Made by a program: the position numbers and the translations under genes. DNA of 39,215 nt from assembly GCA_041605955.1 (NCBI GenBank), contig JBFIXI010000039.1, positions 1 to 39,215 of the forward strand, given 5' to 3'. This stretch comes from JAHEJX01 sp041605955. GTDB taxonomy: Bacteria > Actinomycetota > Acidimicrobiia > Spongiisociales > UBA5794. Positions 1 to 9,301 of this stretch are shown here, piece after piece. Every line of letters starts with the position of its first letter. Position 1 is the first letter of the stretch. The notes below the pieces were generated by a model. It saw only the letters and a list, made by a program, of their open reading frames with translations. It was not told the DNA's origin and did not search any database.

Positions 1-98
1 CGGTGTATGCCCTGGTGGCCAGGGCGATACCGATCTATGAGCGGATCCGGCTCAACGGCGACGTGATCCGCGACACGGTACCTGCGGGGGTCCGATGA
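1..98 (+). CDS. C-terminal end of an unidentified upstream protein (partial)
   Basis: An open frame runs from base 3 to the TGA at 96-98 and encodes about 31 residues, ending DTVPAGVR. The TGA overlaps the ATG of the next gene (ATGA), the usual sign of translational coupling in an operon. Codon choice is GC-rich and matches the neighbours. The fragment is too short for me to assign a family. Its only useful message is that the CoA-transferase is probably not the first gene of its operon, so that operon's promoter lies outside the window. Confidence 0.5.
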   Translation, partial: VYALVARAIPIYERIRLNGDVIRDTVPAGVR

Positions 99-1282
99 CG
101 GCCGGGCCCCTCGCCGGCGTCCGCGTGCTGGAGCTGTCGCGCTATATCGCGGCGCCGGTGGCGGGCAAAGCGCTCGGCGAGATGGGCGCCGACGTGATCA
201 AGATCGAAGACCCAGCTCGGGGCGATCCGATGCGCTATTGGCAGTCGGGTGATCGCCCCTATAGCCCGCAATTCGCTGCTTACAACCGGAACAAGCGCGG
301 TGTGACGCTCGACCTGAAGAGCGAAGCAGGCCGAGAGGTCTTCCTCCGGCTAGCGGCAGGTGCCGACGTCGTGCTCGAGAACTTCCGTCCGGGGGTAATG
401 GATCGGCTTCGGCTCGGCTATGACATTCTGAGCGGTGCCAACCCGCGACTGATCTACTGCGCCATCACCGGATTCGGGGCCACGGGGCCGTACGCCGACC
501 GTCCCGCCTACGACACGGTCATCTCCGCGATGAGTGGCATGTACAGCCAGATCCTCGACGTCGGGGAGCCGTATCCCGTGGGTCCCGCATTCTCCGATCT
601 ACTGGCCGGCAGCTTTGCCGTGCAGGGCATCCTGGCTGCGCTCTACGCCCGTGAGCGCACCAACCGCGGTCAGTTCGTCGATGCCGCCATGCTTCCGGCA
701 ACGCTCGGGTTCTTGGTCGAGCCCGGCTCCAACTTTCTCGACATGGGAGAGGTGACCCGGCCGAACACAAGACAGCGCCGCGCTCAGGCCTACGGGGTCG
801 TGTCATCCGATGGCTTGCCGCTCGTCATCCACATGTCGGTACCCGAGAAGTTCTGGATAGCCGTGACAGATGCCATCGGTCGGCCCGAGCTTCGCGACGA
901 CCCCCGGTTCGCCAGTCGCGACGCGCGGCACGACAACTATCGGATACTGGACGCAGTGTTCAAGGACGCGTTCTCCACCAAGACCCGCGTCGAGTGGTTC
1001 TCGATCCTCGAAGCCGCCGACGTCCCCCACGGGCCGATTCACGGTTTCGATACGGTCTTCACCGACGATCAGGTCCAGCATCTCGGGCTGATCACCGAGA
1101 TCCCCATGCCGGACGGGCAACGCCCCCTGCGCCAAGTGGGGCCTCCGGTGCGGCTGAGCGACACCCCGGTCGTAGCCGACACCCGGGCTCCCCTCCTTGG
1201 CGAACATACGCGAGAGGTGCTGCGCGCCGTCGGAATCAGCGACCCGGAGATCACCCAATTGGCCGCCGCCGGGACCGTCTAG
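95..1282 (+). CDS. CaiB/BaiF-type (family III) CoA-transferase
   Basis: This 395-residue protein moves CoA between carboxylic acids (formyl-CoA transferase, CaiB and related enzymes), which usually activates or recycles an acid in a catabolic pathway. Family features include the N-terminal LAGVRVLELSRY segment (residues 6-17), GADVIKIEDP (31-40), NKRGVTLDL (66-74) and ENFRPG (95-100). D168, in SDLLAG, sits where the family has its catalytic aspartate, which forms the glutamyl/aspartyl-CoA mixed anhydride. Length is normal. The ATG at 95 follows a G-rich ribosome site and overlaps the upstream stop. The amidohydrolase starts 2 nt after the stop, so the two are almost certainly co-transcribed. 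The acyl substrate cannot be read from the sequence. Confidence 0.93.
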   Translation: MTAGPLAGVRVLELSRYIAAPVAGKALGEMGADVIKIEDPARGDPMRYWQSGDRPYSPQFAAYNRNKRGVTLDLKSEAGREVFLRLAAGADVVLENFRPGVMDRLRLGYDILSGANPRLIYCAITGFGATGPYADRPAYDTVISAMSGMYSQILDVGEPYPVGPAFSDLLAGSFAVQGILAALYARERTNRGQFVDAAMLPATLGFLVEPGSNFLDMGEVTRPNTRQRRAQAYGVVSSDGLPLVIHMSVPEKFWIAVTDAIGRPELRDDPRFASRDARHDNYRILDAVFKDAFSTKTRVEWFSILEAADVPHGPIHGFDTVFTDDQVQHLGLITEIPMPDGQRPLRQVGPPVRLSDTPVVADTRAPLLGEHTREVLRAVGISDPEITQLAAAGTV

Positions 1283-1284
1283 CC

Positions 1285-2145
1285 ATGAACCTGAGTCACG
1301 TCGAAGCCATTGATATCCATACCCATCCTCAGACCGAGGAGTTTCTGGCGGCGATGGGGGCGCGTCGCCGGCAGATGGGTGAGCACTTCAAATCCGAGCG
1401 AACCCCGATCTCATTCGACGAGCAGGCCGATATCTATCGGAGCCGCGGTATGGCTGCTGTGCTGTGCAACTCGGACGACGAGACTGTCTCTGGGGTACCA
1501 CCGGCACCCAACGACCTGATCGGGCAGGCCGCTGCCGATCACCCGGATGCGTTCATCCCGTTCGCCGGCATCGACCCGTGGAAGGGCGCGGCCGCTATCG
1601 ACGAGATTCGGCGGTGCCATGACGAGTACGGCATAAGAGGAATCGGCGAGCTGAATCCGGCCCGGCAGAAGTTCTATCCCAATGACGAGCAGCTGTACCC
1701 GGTGTGGGATACCTGCCGCGAACTGGGCCTGGTCGTCATGTTTCACATGGGCTATCCCGGTGCCGGCGCCGGGCGGCCGGGCGGCATGGGCTACAAGCTC
1801 GACTACGTCCGACCGCTCCATCTCGATGCCATGGCCGCCGATTTCCCTGAGCTCAACGTAATCTCGGCGCACCCGGGCTGGCCGTTCCATCACGAGAACC
1901 TGGCGGCCTGCTGGCACAAGGCCAACTTCTGGATCGATCTCTCAGGCTTTGCTCCCCGCTACTGGCCGGCGGAGGTGGTCCACTACGCCAACTCCCTGAT
2001 CCAAGATCGGGTTCTGTTCGGAACCGACTGGCCGGTGATTCCCATCGATCGTTGGCTACGCGAGTTCGCCGAGCTCGACTTCAAGCCGGTGGTCGAGAAG
2101 AAGATCATGCTGGAGAACGCCAAACGGCTGCTGAACCTGGAGTAG
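1285..2145 (+). CDS. Metal-dependent amidohydrolase (Amidohydro_2/ACMSD-like)
   Basis: This 286-residue TIM-barrel hydrolase or decarboxylase belongs to the amidohydrolase-2 group (ACMSD, resorcylate decarboxylase and relatives). The visible metal-site residues are the N-terminal HxH (H12, H14 in DIHTHP), H154 in VMFHMGYPG, H196 in ISAHPGWP and D248 in LFGTDWP. The open frame extends far upstream inside the CoA-transferase, but ATG 1285 is chosen because the HxH motif sits next to it and it lies 2 nt after the preceding stop. Members either hydrolyse cyclic amides and esters or decarboxylate aromatic acids without oxygen; I cannot say which. It shares the fold with the 23118-24131 gene, but the two are distant paralogues. 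Confidence 0.88.
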   Translation: MNLSHVEAIDIHTHPQTEEFLAAMGARRRQMGEHFKSERTPISFDEQADIYRSRGMAAVLCNSDDETVSGVPPAPNDLIGQAAADHPDAFIPFAGIDPWKGAAAIDEIRRCHDEYGIRGIGELNPARQKFYPNDEQLYPVWDTCRELGLVVMFHMGYPGAGAGRPGGMGYKLDYVRPLHLDAMAADFPELNVISAHPGWPFHHENLAACWHKANFWIDLSGFAPRYWPAEVVHYANSLIQDRVLFGTDWPVIPIDRWLREFAELDFKPVVEKKIMLENAKRLLNLE

Positions 2146-2189
2146 GCGCCGGATCGACCACGTACGTTGCGCCCCTAGCTGCCGACTAG

Positions 2190-2219
2190 TTGACCGCAAT
2201 TTTCTCTACAAGGTAGGCT
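2190..2219 (+). promoter_or_regulatory. Putative sigma70-type promoter of the ABC transporter operon
   Basis: TTGACC (2190-2195) and TAGGCT (2214-2219) form a plausible -35/-10 pair with an 18-bp spacer. This would put the transcription start near 2226, immediately next to the palindromic operator at 2227-2240. A repressor bound there would block initiation. This is a sequence-only prediction. Confidence 0.5.
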
Positions 2220-2226
2220 CGATCAG

Positions 2227-2240
2227 TGCAATCGATTGCA
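2227..2240. promoter_or_regulatory. LacI-type operator, site 1 (perfect 14-bp palindrome)
   Basis: TGCAATCGATTGCA is a perfect palindrome with a central CG, typical of operators of LacI/GalR-family repressors, whose hinge helices wedge into a central CpG. It sits at the predicted transcription start of the ABC importer operon and 18 nt before the preferred GTG start at 2259. The same word recurs at five other intergenic places in this window, and a LacI-family gene lies at 34650-35666. Confidence 0.8.
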
Positions 2241-2258
2241 AAGCGAGATGGGGAGCAG

Positions 2259-3080
2259 GTGAGCACCGCCAACGGCTCAAGACCTCTGATCGTGACGCAG
2301 AACATGACGTGCGGCTACGAGCTCGAACGCGAGCGGAAGCTGCTCACCGCACTGGTCAACATCGACTTGACGGTAGACGAGGGAGAGTTTCTCGTCCTGG
2401 TCGGCCCCTCCGGCTGCGGCAAGACGACGTTCATCAACGTCATAGCCGGATTGCTGCAGCCCTGGGAAGGAACCGCCACTTTCGATGGGAAGCCGATCCT
2501 CGGCACAGGCGCCGACCGCGCCATGGTGTTCCAGGACTACGCGATTCTGCCGTGGCGTACGGTGGAGCAAAACGTGATGCTGCCCTTCGAGCTGCGCGAC
2601 CTGGATGTCTCCAAGGAGGAGGCGCGGGGGCGGGTCCAGGCCGTGATCGAGAACGTTGGGCTCGCCGGTTTCGGGCGGTCCTTCCCTCATGAGCTCTCGG
2701 GAGGGATGAAGCAGCGGGTCGGCATCGCCCGGGCGATGGTCACCCAGCCACGTGTTCTGCTCGCCGACGAACCGTTCGGGGCACTGGACGCCATGACCCG
2801 CGAAGTCCTGCAACGGCAGTTGGAGTCGCTCGTCATGGATGCCAAGCAGACCGTGATCTTCATCACCCACAGCATCGACGAGGCCATCGCCCTCGGTGAC
2901 AGGATCGCCGTGATTTCGCATCGTCCTGGCAGCATCCGCGAGATCGTCGAGGTCGACATGGAACGTCCTCGGCTGGCTGAGGGCGAGATAACCAGCCACC
3001 CCGACTATGGAGTCCTCAGAGAACATCTCTGGGACCTCGTCAAGGATGAGGCTCTTGGGGCGAGGAGCGACACGACATGA
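2259..3080 (+). CDS. ABC transporter ATP-binding protein (NitT/TauT family)
   Basis: This is the cytoplasmic ATPase of an importer resembling the nitrate/taurine/sulfonate and riboflavin/thiamine-precursor systems. It is complete: Walker A GPSGCGKTT, Q-loop VFQDYAILPW, signature LSGGMKQRVGIARA, Walker B RVLLADEPFGALD and the switch histidine in ITHSIDEA. A longer frame opens at GTG 2226, but that codon lies at the operator and predicted transcription start. GTG 2259 follows GGGGAG (2250-2255), although the spacing is short, and gives 273 residues. The stop overlaps the permease start (ATGA at 3077-3080). Together with the permease and the Tat lipoprotein it forms a three-gene importer, probably repressed through site 1. 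The substrate is unknown. Confidence 0.92.
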   Translation: MSTANGSRPLIVTQNMTCGYELERERKLLTALVNIDLTVDEGEFLVLVGPSGCGKTTFINVIAGLLQPWEGTATFDGKPILGTGADRAMVFQDYAILPWRTVEQNVMLPFELRDLDVSKEEARGRVQAVIENVGLAGFGRSFPHELSGGMKQRVGIARAMVTQPRVLLADEPFGALDAMTREVLQRQLESLVMDAKQTVIFITHSIDEAIALGDRIAVISHRPGSIREIVEVDMERPRLAEGEITSHPDYGVLREHLWDLVKDEALGARSDTT

Positions 3081-4042
3081 CCAAGATGGATTCACCGCTC
3101 GCAGAAGTCGAGCAGACGACACAGGCTGCGGCAGACGAAACCAGGCTGCGCGACGCGAAATGGACGCCTGCGCGCATCTGGCGGCGATCACGCTACGCCG
3201 TGATCACCATGATCAACCTTGCAGTGTTCTTCACGATCTGGGAGCTGTGGGCGCGCGACATGATCCCGTTCCTCCCCGATCTCCACAGCCTCGTCTTCCC
3301 GACCTTCAGCGAGACGATGCGCTCCTTCAAGATCGGGTGGATCGGGGGCGGCAACCTCGAGGGGTTCAACAACAAGCTGCTCGCCGATTTCGTCATCGCC
3401 CAGAACTTCGTAGAGACCCTCAAGGTTTACACCGTCGGCATGGTCATATCGATCGGCCTAGGCATCCCCATCGGTCTGATGATGGGGGCCAGCAAATGGG
3501 TCGACGCCATCATGAGCCCATACGTCTGGGCACTTTCGTCTCTGCCCCGCATCGCCATCTACCCGATCCTCGTGATGATCATTGGCATCGGCGGCAGCTT
3601 CGCCATCGCCGGCGTCGAGATCGGGCAGCCGATCTCCCTCTGGGTGGTGGTCCTCACCGCGATCTTCCCTGTGGTCATCAACACCTGGGCGGGAGTGAAG
3701 ACAACGGATCAGTCGCTGATCAATGCCGCCAGAGTCTTCGGAGCCAGCCGGCCCCAGATCTACCGCAAGGTGGTCTTGCCATACACCTTGCCGTTCGTGG
3801 TAACCGGCGTGCAGCTCAGCCTGAGTAGGGGGCTGATCGGTGTCGTGCTCGCCGAGTTCCTCACCGGAGCCACCAAGCTCGGCGGTGTCGGGTGGCTGAT
3901 ATTCAGGTCCGCGGCTGCGTTCAACGCTCCGCTCACATATGCGGCGTTATTGAGCTTGGCCATCTTTGCTCTGGTTCTCGTCCAGGGTACGAGGGCAATG
4001 GAGGCGCGTATCGCGCCGTGGAGACAGTTGACCAACGCCTGA
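3077..4042 (+). CDS. ABC transporter permease (NitT/TauT family)
   Basis: This 321-residue inner-membrane permease has a charged N-terminus of about 40 residues, a first membrane span near 41-58, several more hydrophobic segments between about 115 and 310, and the BPD_transp_1 EAA-like coupling loop at about 217-235 (NAARVFGASRPQIYRKVVLP), which contacts the ATPase. An unusually long stretch of about 50 residues separates the first and second spans. The ATG overlaps the ATPase stop, so translation is coupled. The protein would form a homodimer with two ATPase subunits. Confidence 0.9.
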   Translation: MTKMDSPLAEVEQTTQAAADETRLRDAKWTPARIWRRSRYAVITMINLAVFFTIWELWARDMIPFLPDLHSLVFPTFSETMRSFKIGWIGGGNLEGFNNKLLADFVIAQNFVETLKVYTVGMVISIGLGIPIGLMMGASKWVDAIMSPYVWALSSLPRIAIYPILVMIIGIGGSFAIAGVEIGQPISLWVVVLTAIFPVVINTWAGVKTTDQSLINAARVFGASRPQIYRKVVLPYTLPFVVTGVQLSLSRGLIGVVLAEFLTGATKLGGVGWLIFRSAAAFNAPLTYAALLSLAIFALVLVQGTRAMEARIAPWRQLTNA

Positions 4043-4072
4043 CACGGGCAGGCAGATAGGAAGGGCAGCCAG

Positions 4073-5242
4073 ATGGTGATCAGAGAAGCTGACCAAGGCG
4101 GGCCGCAGAAGATTTCGCGGCGCCGTTTCATCACAGTGGCCGGAGCCGGCGTCGCCGGCGGCCTCTTCATGGTCGCTTGCGGTGACGACGCCGACGACAC
4201 GACTACAACTGCTGCGGCTGCGACAACGACCGCGCCCCCGGCAACAGAAGCCCCGATGACTGCGCCGCAGTCGTCGCTAACGAGCGTCAACTTCGACTTC
4301 AACACGCCGAACATCAGCCTGCAGGCGCCGTACCACATCGGACAGGAGAAGGGCTTCTTCGCCGAGGTGGGCATCGAGAGCCTCAACATCACGTCGAACG
4401 ACGACTGGGTGCCGCCGATGGCAGCCGGTTCGCTCGACGTCTCGCTGGGCGATGCGACGGTGCTCTACGGCGGAGAGGATGCGTCTGTCCAGCTGGGCGA
4501 GCCGATCGGGATGCGCATGGTCTGTATCAACCTGGGAGCGCAGCCGCTGGTGATGATCGCCAACGCGGGCATTACGCAGGACAACATCGCAGGCAAGGTG
4601 GTCGGCGGCGCCCGCGAGGGGACGACAAACGAGGCCCTGGCCAAGTTCCTGCTCGGCGAGATCGGCATCAACTGGGAGACCGACGTCGACTTCCGCAACC
4701 TGACGGGTGGTTCCAACGACTGGGTAACCGCCATGCTGTCCGGCCAGGTCGACGCCACCATCGCCTTCCCTCGCCACATTGCGCTAGCCGAGGAGGCCGG
4801 GGGATCCGCGCTGTTCGTCGGGTCGCGGCCCGATCCGCAGGCCGGGTTTGCCATCAGGCAGGCCACCATGGACGAGCATCCTGACTTCGCCGCTGCCTGG
4901 TGCTATGCGTACATCAAGTCGCAGCAGTGGTGCAAGGACCCGGACAACTGGGATGAGATGCGTCAGATCATTGTCGACTCAGGCCTCGACTACCCGGACA
5001 ACACCTTCAACGTGCTCGACATCGACACCGGCATCATGACCCAGGATCTCGGGTTCGATCCGGTGAAGATGGACGGGTGGATGGAGTTCATGACTCCGCT
5101 CGACGACGCCCTGTATGAGGGTCTACCGTGGAGGGACTACACCGACGTCTCCAGCTTGCATGTCGCCCAGGAAGCGCTCGGCCTCGCCACGAACCCGGCA
5201 CTCGACCTTTCGAGCGGCGTGACCTTGCTCGACAACTTCTAA
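4073..5242 (+). CDS. ABC transporter substrate-binding lipoprotein (NMT1/THI5-like), Tat-exported
   Basis: This 389-residue extracytoplasmic receptor belongs to the importer above. The N-terminus has a twin-arginine motif (SRRRFIT, residues 15-21), a hydrophobic stretch and a lipobox ending FMVAC with C36. It is therefore predicted to be exported folded by Tat and lipidated. A threonine/alanine-rich linker (about 44-58) precedes the NMT1-like domain, which begins around APYHIGQEKGFFAEVGIE. Domains of this type bind small nitrogen- or sulfur-containing molecules such as pyrimidine precursors, sulfonates or nitrate; the ligand here is unknown. AGGAAGGG (4058-4065) precedes the ATG. A strong hairpin follows the stop. 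Confidence 0.88.
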   Translation: MVIREADQGGPQKISRRRFITVAGAGVAGGLFMVACGDDADDTTTTAAAATTTAPPATEAPMTAPQSSLTSVNFDFNTPNISLQAPYHIGQEKGFFAEVGIESLNITSNDDWVPPMAAGSLDVSLGDATVLYGGEDASVQLGEPIGMRMVCINLGAQPLVMIANAGITQDNIAGKVVGGAREGTTNEALAKFLLGEIGINWETDVDFRNLTGGSNDWVTAMLSGQVDATIAFPRHIALAEEAGGSALFVGSRPDPQAGFAIRQATMDEHPDFAAAWCYAYIKSQQWCKDPDNWDEMRQIIVDSGLDYPDNTFNVLDIDTGIMTQDLGFDPVKMDGWMEFMTPLDDALYEGLPWRDYTDVSSLHVAQEALGLATNPALDLSSGVTLLDNF

Positions 5243-5259
5243 GCGATCCGAACGACGCA

Positions 5260-5287
5260 AAGGGGGCTCGCCGCGGCGGGCCCCCTT
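5260..5287. terminator. Hairpin terminator between convergent genes
   Basis: AAGGGGGC (5260-5267) pairs perfectly with GCCCCCTT (5280-5287), and the 12-nt loop is itself self-complementary. It lies 18 nt after the importer stop and 26 nt past the end of the convergent EamA gene, so it could serve both directions. No good T-tract follows on either strand, so it may be only a transcript-end stabiliser. Confidence 0.6.
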
Positions 5288-5312
5288 GGCAATGGTGGCG
5301 GCGCGGGGATGC

Positions 5313-6188
<876 letters not shown>

Positions 6189-6222
6189 CCGTTCCGACTG
6201 CTTCTGCGTCTGGCCACCGCCA

Positions 6223-6236
6223 TGCAATCGATTGTA
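6223..6236. promoter_or_regulatory. LacI-type operator, site 2 (one-base variant)
   Basis: TGCAATCGATTGTA differs from the perfect palindrome at one base. Read on the minus strand, its first six bases are TACAAT, a good -10 hexamer, pointing toward the EamA gene, whose start is 34 nt away. The divergent gene at 6336 is 99 nt away on the other side. I therefore assign the site mainly to the EamA transporter. Confidence 0.75.
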
Positions 6237-6335
6237 GGAATGTCGTCTCGTGCGGGGATCCGGGCTCAGAGCTGGTCGGGCCCCTCGGGTGAAGTCTGTT
6301 TGCGATCGCGGCGACGCTAGCTTGGGGAATCGAAC

Positions 6336-7196
6336 ATGAAGCGAAGCAAGACGTGGCGGACCTCGGAGGCAGTGACGGCTCTGGATCCTGTGCGGGAGGA
6401 ACCTGCCCACGATGGTCCCGGAACACCCAGGCGCGTGAGCCGGCGCCCGAGGATCGCAGCCTCGATCACGATCGTGGCCGCTCTGCTGGTGATGGCATGG
6501 GCCGGCCTCTCGATAGAGCGGAATACCACCCCTGATCCGATTGCGCTGAGCGAGCCCGTGACTCCACCCGAGAATCTCCAGGATTTCCGTTCGACGGCGG
6601 TGGCTGCGTTCGAGGATTTCGTGGCGGCCGTCAACCGGGGTGACACTGCGTTGGCCCAAGAGCTGATGGCCGAGGAGCTGCCCGATGTCACCGGGCTCGG
6701 GACCACGAGCTATCCCCATTTCCCCACCGATCCCGAATTGTGGATCGAGAGACGGCTGCATCCGGCGAATGTCGCGGGTTTCGTGGAATACGCTTCCAAC
6801 CTACCCGCCGCAGTGTTCCTGGCGGATTGCCGAGGCTTCTCCGACGGGCCGCGAGTGATGATTGCAGGCTGCTCCTACGCGGCCGAGGGCGGATTGGAGG
6901 AGCTCTTGGGCCGGCAGCCTGAGTCTGGTCAGATGTTCGGGTTCATGGTCGACGGCAAGGTCGCCGGGGTCGTTCGCAGCGGTGAGGTCGATCTCGAAAT
7001 ATGGAATCGGCTCGCCGCATTCGCCGCGGGTTACGAGCCAGACATGGCGCCACGCGATCTGGGCTCGGTCTCGGCCGCGTGGGCGTTCGCCCCCGCTTAC
7101 AGCGCTGAAAGCGCCCGGCAGCATCGGGCACTCGCAGCGGCAATGGCCGCAGCGTTTCCGCCGAACGACGCACGTTCCATTCCCCCCTCCGGCTGA
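6336..7196 (+). CDS. Membrane-anchored protein of unknown function
   Basis: I do not recognise this 286-residue protein. It has a basic, arginine-rich N-terminus of about 42 residues, then one membrane span (about 45-61), followed by an extracytoplasmic domain of about 220 residues. This arrangement suggests a type II single-pass protein with its bulk outside. The domain begins with a helix-like stretch (FEDFVAAVNRGDTALAQELM) resembling the start of NTF2/SnoaL-like folds and contains two cysteines (in LADCRGF and IAGCSYA) that could form a disulfide. GGGGAA precedes the ATG. It lies next to operator site 2, but the TACAAT orientation points away, so I do not assign it to the regulon. Confidence 0.65.
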   Translation: MKRSKTWRTSEAVTALDPVREEPAHDGPGTPRRVSRRPRIAASITIVAALLVMAWAGLSIERNTTPDPIALSEPVTPPENLQDFRSTAVAAFEDFVAAVNRGDTALAQELMAEELPDVTGLGTTSYPHFPTDPELWIERRLHPANVAGFVEYASNLPAAVFLADCRGFSDGPRVMIAGCSYAAEGGLEELLGRQPESGQMFGFMVDGKVAGVVRSGEVDLEIWNRLAAFAAGYEPDMAPRDLGSVSAAWAFAPAYSAESARQHRALAAAMAAAFPPNDARSIPPSG

Positions 7197-7291
7197 GCTC
7201 AGCGGGTACCCCCGGGGCTACAATCGCCCTTCATCGCGCGTGCACTATCGAAGGGTGCGGTCCGACTCGCCGGCTGGCTGAAGGAGGCGGC

Positions 7292-8278
7292 GTGGAATTG
7301 AGCTCCGCCAAACAGCTGGCTTTCGAGAGAGTCCACGGTCTATGGGTCGCCATGCCGACACCCTTCGCTCCTAACGGCGCCGTGGACCCGACGGCGCTGC
7401 GCAGATCCGTAGAGCACTACATCGAGGGGCTCGGTGTCGACGGCATATTCTGCGGAGGCGTGATGGGCGAGTTCTGGTCGATGTCGCTAGCCGAGCGCCG
7501 CCGGGTCCACGAGCTCGTCGCCGACACCACGGCGGGGCGGGTTCCACTCATGGCGCAGACGAGCCATCACGTCTTCGCTGAGTGCGTCGAGTTGACCAAC
7601 CACGCTCGCGAGATCGGTATCGACTTCGCCATCGTCATGAACCCCTATTACCCGCCGCGGCCCGCTGATGACCTGGTCCGGGCGTGGTACCACGCGATTG
7701 CGGCACAAACCGAACAACCCACCTTCCTGTTCAACACTTCTTATTCCGGGTATTCGATCTCTCCCACCTTGATCGCCGAGCTGGCCGAAATCGACATCAT
7801 CTGTGGGATCAAGAACCCCAAGCCGCGCTCCCACCTGCTCGACGTTCAGGAACGGTGTGGCGACCGCATCGTGGTCTGCGACGCCGCAGAGGAAGAGTGG
7901 CTCGACCTGCACCTCAACCATGGATTCCAAGCGCTCATGTCGACGCCCGCTATCGCCCTCTTCCAGACGGTCAACGAAAAGCCGATCGCCCGGTACACCT
8001 CCCTTGCCGACGGCGGCAGGTTCGAAGAGGCCTGGGAGGTGCACGCCAAGCTCGAGGGACACAGGCGAGCGTTCCAACGCTGGATGCGCGACCCATGGCT
8101 GACCAACATGGAGGGGGCGATCCCGATCGCGCAGCTCAAGGCCTGGCTGGGTTTGATGGGACTCCCGCAGGGTCCGGTGCGGTTGCCCCTCGTACCACTC
8201 AGCGAGGAAGAGCAAACCGAGCTAGCCGCCGATCTCGACGCCCTCGGACTCTTGCCAAGCGTCGAGGCACCAGCCTGA
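7292..8278 (+). CDS. Dihydrodipicolinate synthase (DapA) family aldolase/lyase, atypical
   Basis: This 328-residue TIM-barrel protein belongs to the Schiff-base aldolase superfamily (DapA, N-acetylneuraminate lyase, 2-keto-3-deoxy sugar acid aldolases). The Schiff-base lysine is K174 in CGIKNPK. The substrate carboxylate loop is GGVMGE (55-60) in place of the usual GTTGE. The usual catalytic tyrosine of the YNxP motif is replaced by F147 in FLFNTSYSG, so the chemistry may differ from DapA. A strong AAGGAGG (7281-7287) precedes the GTG start. The stop overlaps the ATG of a second, divergent family member (TGATG), which is an unusual pairing. It is unlikely to be the housekeeping lysine-biosynthesis enzyme. 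Confidence 0.83.
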   Translation: MELSSAKQLAFERVHGLWVAMPTPFAPNGAVDPTALRRSVEHYIEGLGVDGIFCGGVMGEFWSMSLAERRRVHELVADTTAGRVPLMAQTSHHVFAECVELTNHAREIGIDFAIVMNPYYPPRPADDLVRAWYHAIAAQTEQPTFLFNTSYSGYSISPTLIAELAEIDIICGIKNPKPRSHLLDVQERCGDRIVVCDAAEEEWLDLHLNHGFQALMSTPAIALFQTVNEKPIARYTSLADGGRFEEAWEVHAKLEGHRRAFQRWMRDPWLTNMEGAIPIAQLKAWLGLMGLPQGPVRLPLVPLSEEEQTELAADLDALGLLPSVEAPA

Positions 8279-9294
8279 TGGAGCTGCCCCCTCGATCGGA
8301 AGCCAAAGCGTGGGCGCGCGAAGTCTTCAGGGGGGTGTGCAACGTCATCATTCCCAGTTATGCGGCGGATCTGCGGTCGCTCAACGAGGCGGCCATTCGC
8401 CACGACGTGCGACGCAACATCGAGCTCGGCTTCTGGGGCGCGCTGCTGGTGTCTGAGGCGGGGACGACCCGTGAGGAGATGCGCCGCTTCATGGAGATCG
8501 CGGTCGACGAAGCCGCCGGACGACAGCGCTTCCTGCTCCAGGGGGTCTTCGACACTGCAGACGACATAGTCGAGATGTGCCGCGCCGGCGAGGCCATCGG
8601 AGTCGACGGGGTGCTTCTGGGACATCCCAACACCTTCTACCCCAGAACGACTGCCGAGCTGGAGGAGTACACCCGCCACGTGTGCGCCGCCACCGACCTG
8701 CCGGTGGCGCTGTTCGTCGCCGCTCACTCCAATCTGAGCCGGCTCGATCCGCGGGGCTACCCGCAGGACCTGCTGGAGCGCCTCGCCGACGTCGACACGA
8801 TCGTGGCCGTGAAGTACGAGCTGGGCCGCCAGCACACGATGCGCACCTATGACTGTTTCCGCCGGATGGGGAACGCCCCGGTGCTGATGTCCGACCCGAT
8901 GGAGTTCAACGCCCCGATGTGGGTCGACCTGTTCGACATGCAGTGGATGGGAACCAGCAACTACGAGTTTTACGGCGATCGCACGCCGCGTATGTTCGAC
9001 GCTCTCCTCGATGGCAAGCGAGAAGACGCCATGGAGCTGTATTGGGAGATCCAGCCGGCTCGGGAGGCCCGTCGCCAGGAGATGGCGGCGTTGGGCCCGA
9101 TGAACTTCGTGCACCGCTACCTGTGGAAGTACATGTCTTGGCTCAACGGCTACAACGGCGGCCCGATGCGGCAGCCGGCACCCAAGCTCAACGACGGCCA
9201 GATGCGGCGGGCCGCGGCCGGCCTGGCCGCGGCAGGCATCATCGACGCAGCACCTGACCCGGCAGACTTCTTCGTCGGCCGTTACCCGGCCTGA
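8278..9294 (+). CDS. Second dihydrodipicolinate synthase family protein, more divergent
   Basis: This 338-residue protein is a distant relative of the preceding gene. K179 in IVAVKYELG matches the Schiff-base lysine, and the barrel pattern (ALLVSEAGTT near 55-64, GVDGVLLGHP near 108-117) is recognisable. It lacks a normal YNxP tyrosine motif (ALFVAAHSN instead). The C-terminal 90 residues carry many Trp, Tyr and Met residues (HRYLWKYMSWLNGYNGG), unlike typical DapA. The ATG overlaps the upstream stop by one base and the frame extends back inside the first gene, so the start is set by the overlap. The two proteins may form a hetero-oligomer or act in successive steps. Confidence 0.78.
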   Translation: MELPPRSEAKAWAREVFRGVCNVIIPSYAADLRSLNEAAIRHDVRRNIELGFWGALLVSEAGTTREEMRRFMEIAVDEAAGRQRFLLQGVFDTADDIVEMCRAGEAIGVDGVLLGHPNTFYPRTTAELEEYTRHVCAATDLPVALFVAAHSNLSRLDPRGYPQDLLERLADVDTIVAVKYELGRQHTMRTYDCFRRMGNAPVLMSDPMEFNAPMWVDLFDMQWMGTSNYEFYGDRTPRMFDALLDGKREDAMELYWEIQPAREARRQEMAALGPMNFVHRYLWKYMSWLNGYNGGPMRQPAPKLNDGQMRRAAAGLAAAGIIDAAPDPADFFVGRYPA

Positions 9295-9301
9295 GGCCGC
9301 G

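Noticed and set aside
2226..2258. GTG 2226 as start of the ABC ATPase
   Set aside because: It lies at the predicted transcription start and runs through the operator; the added residues (MQSIAKRDGEQ) have no family counterpart. It cannot be fully excluded because AAGG lies upstream.
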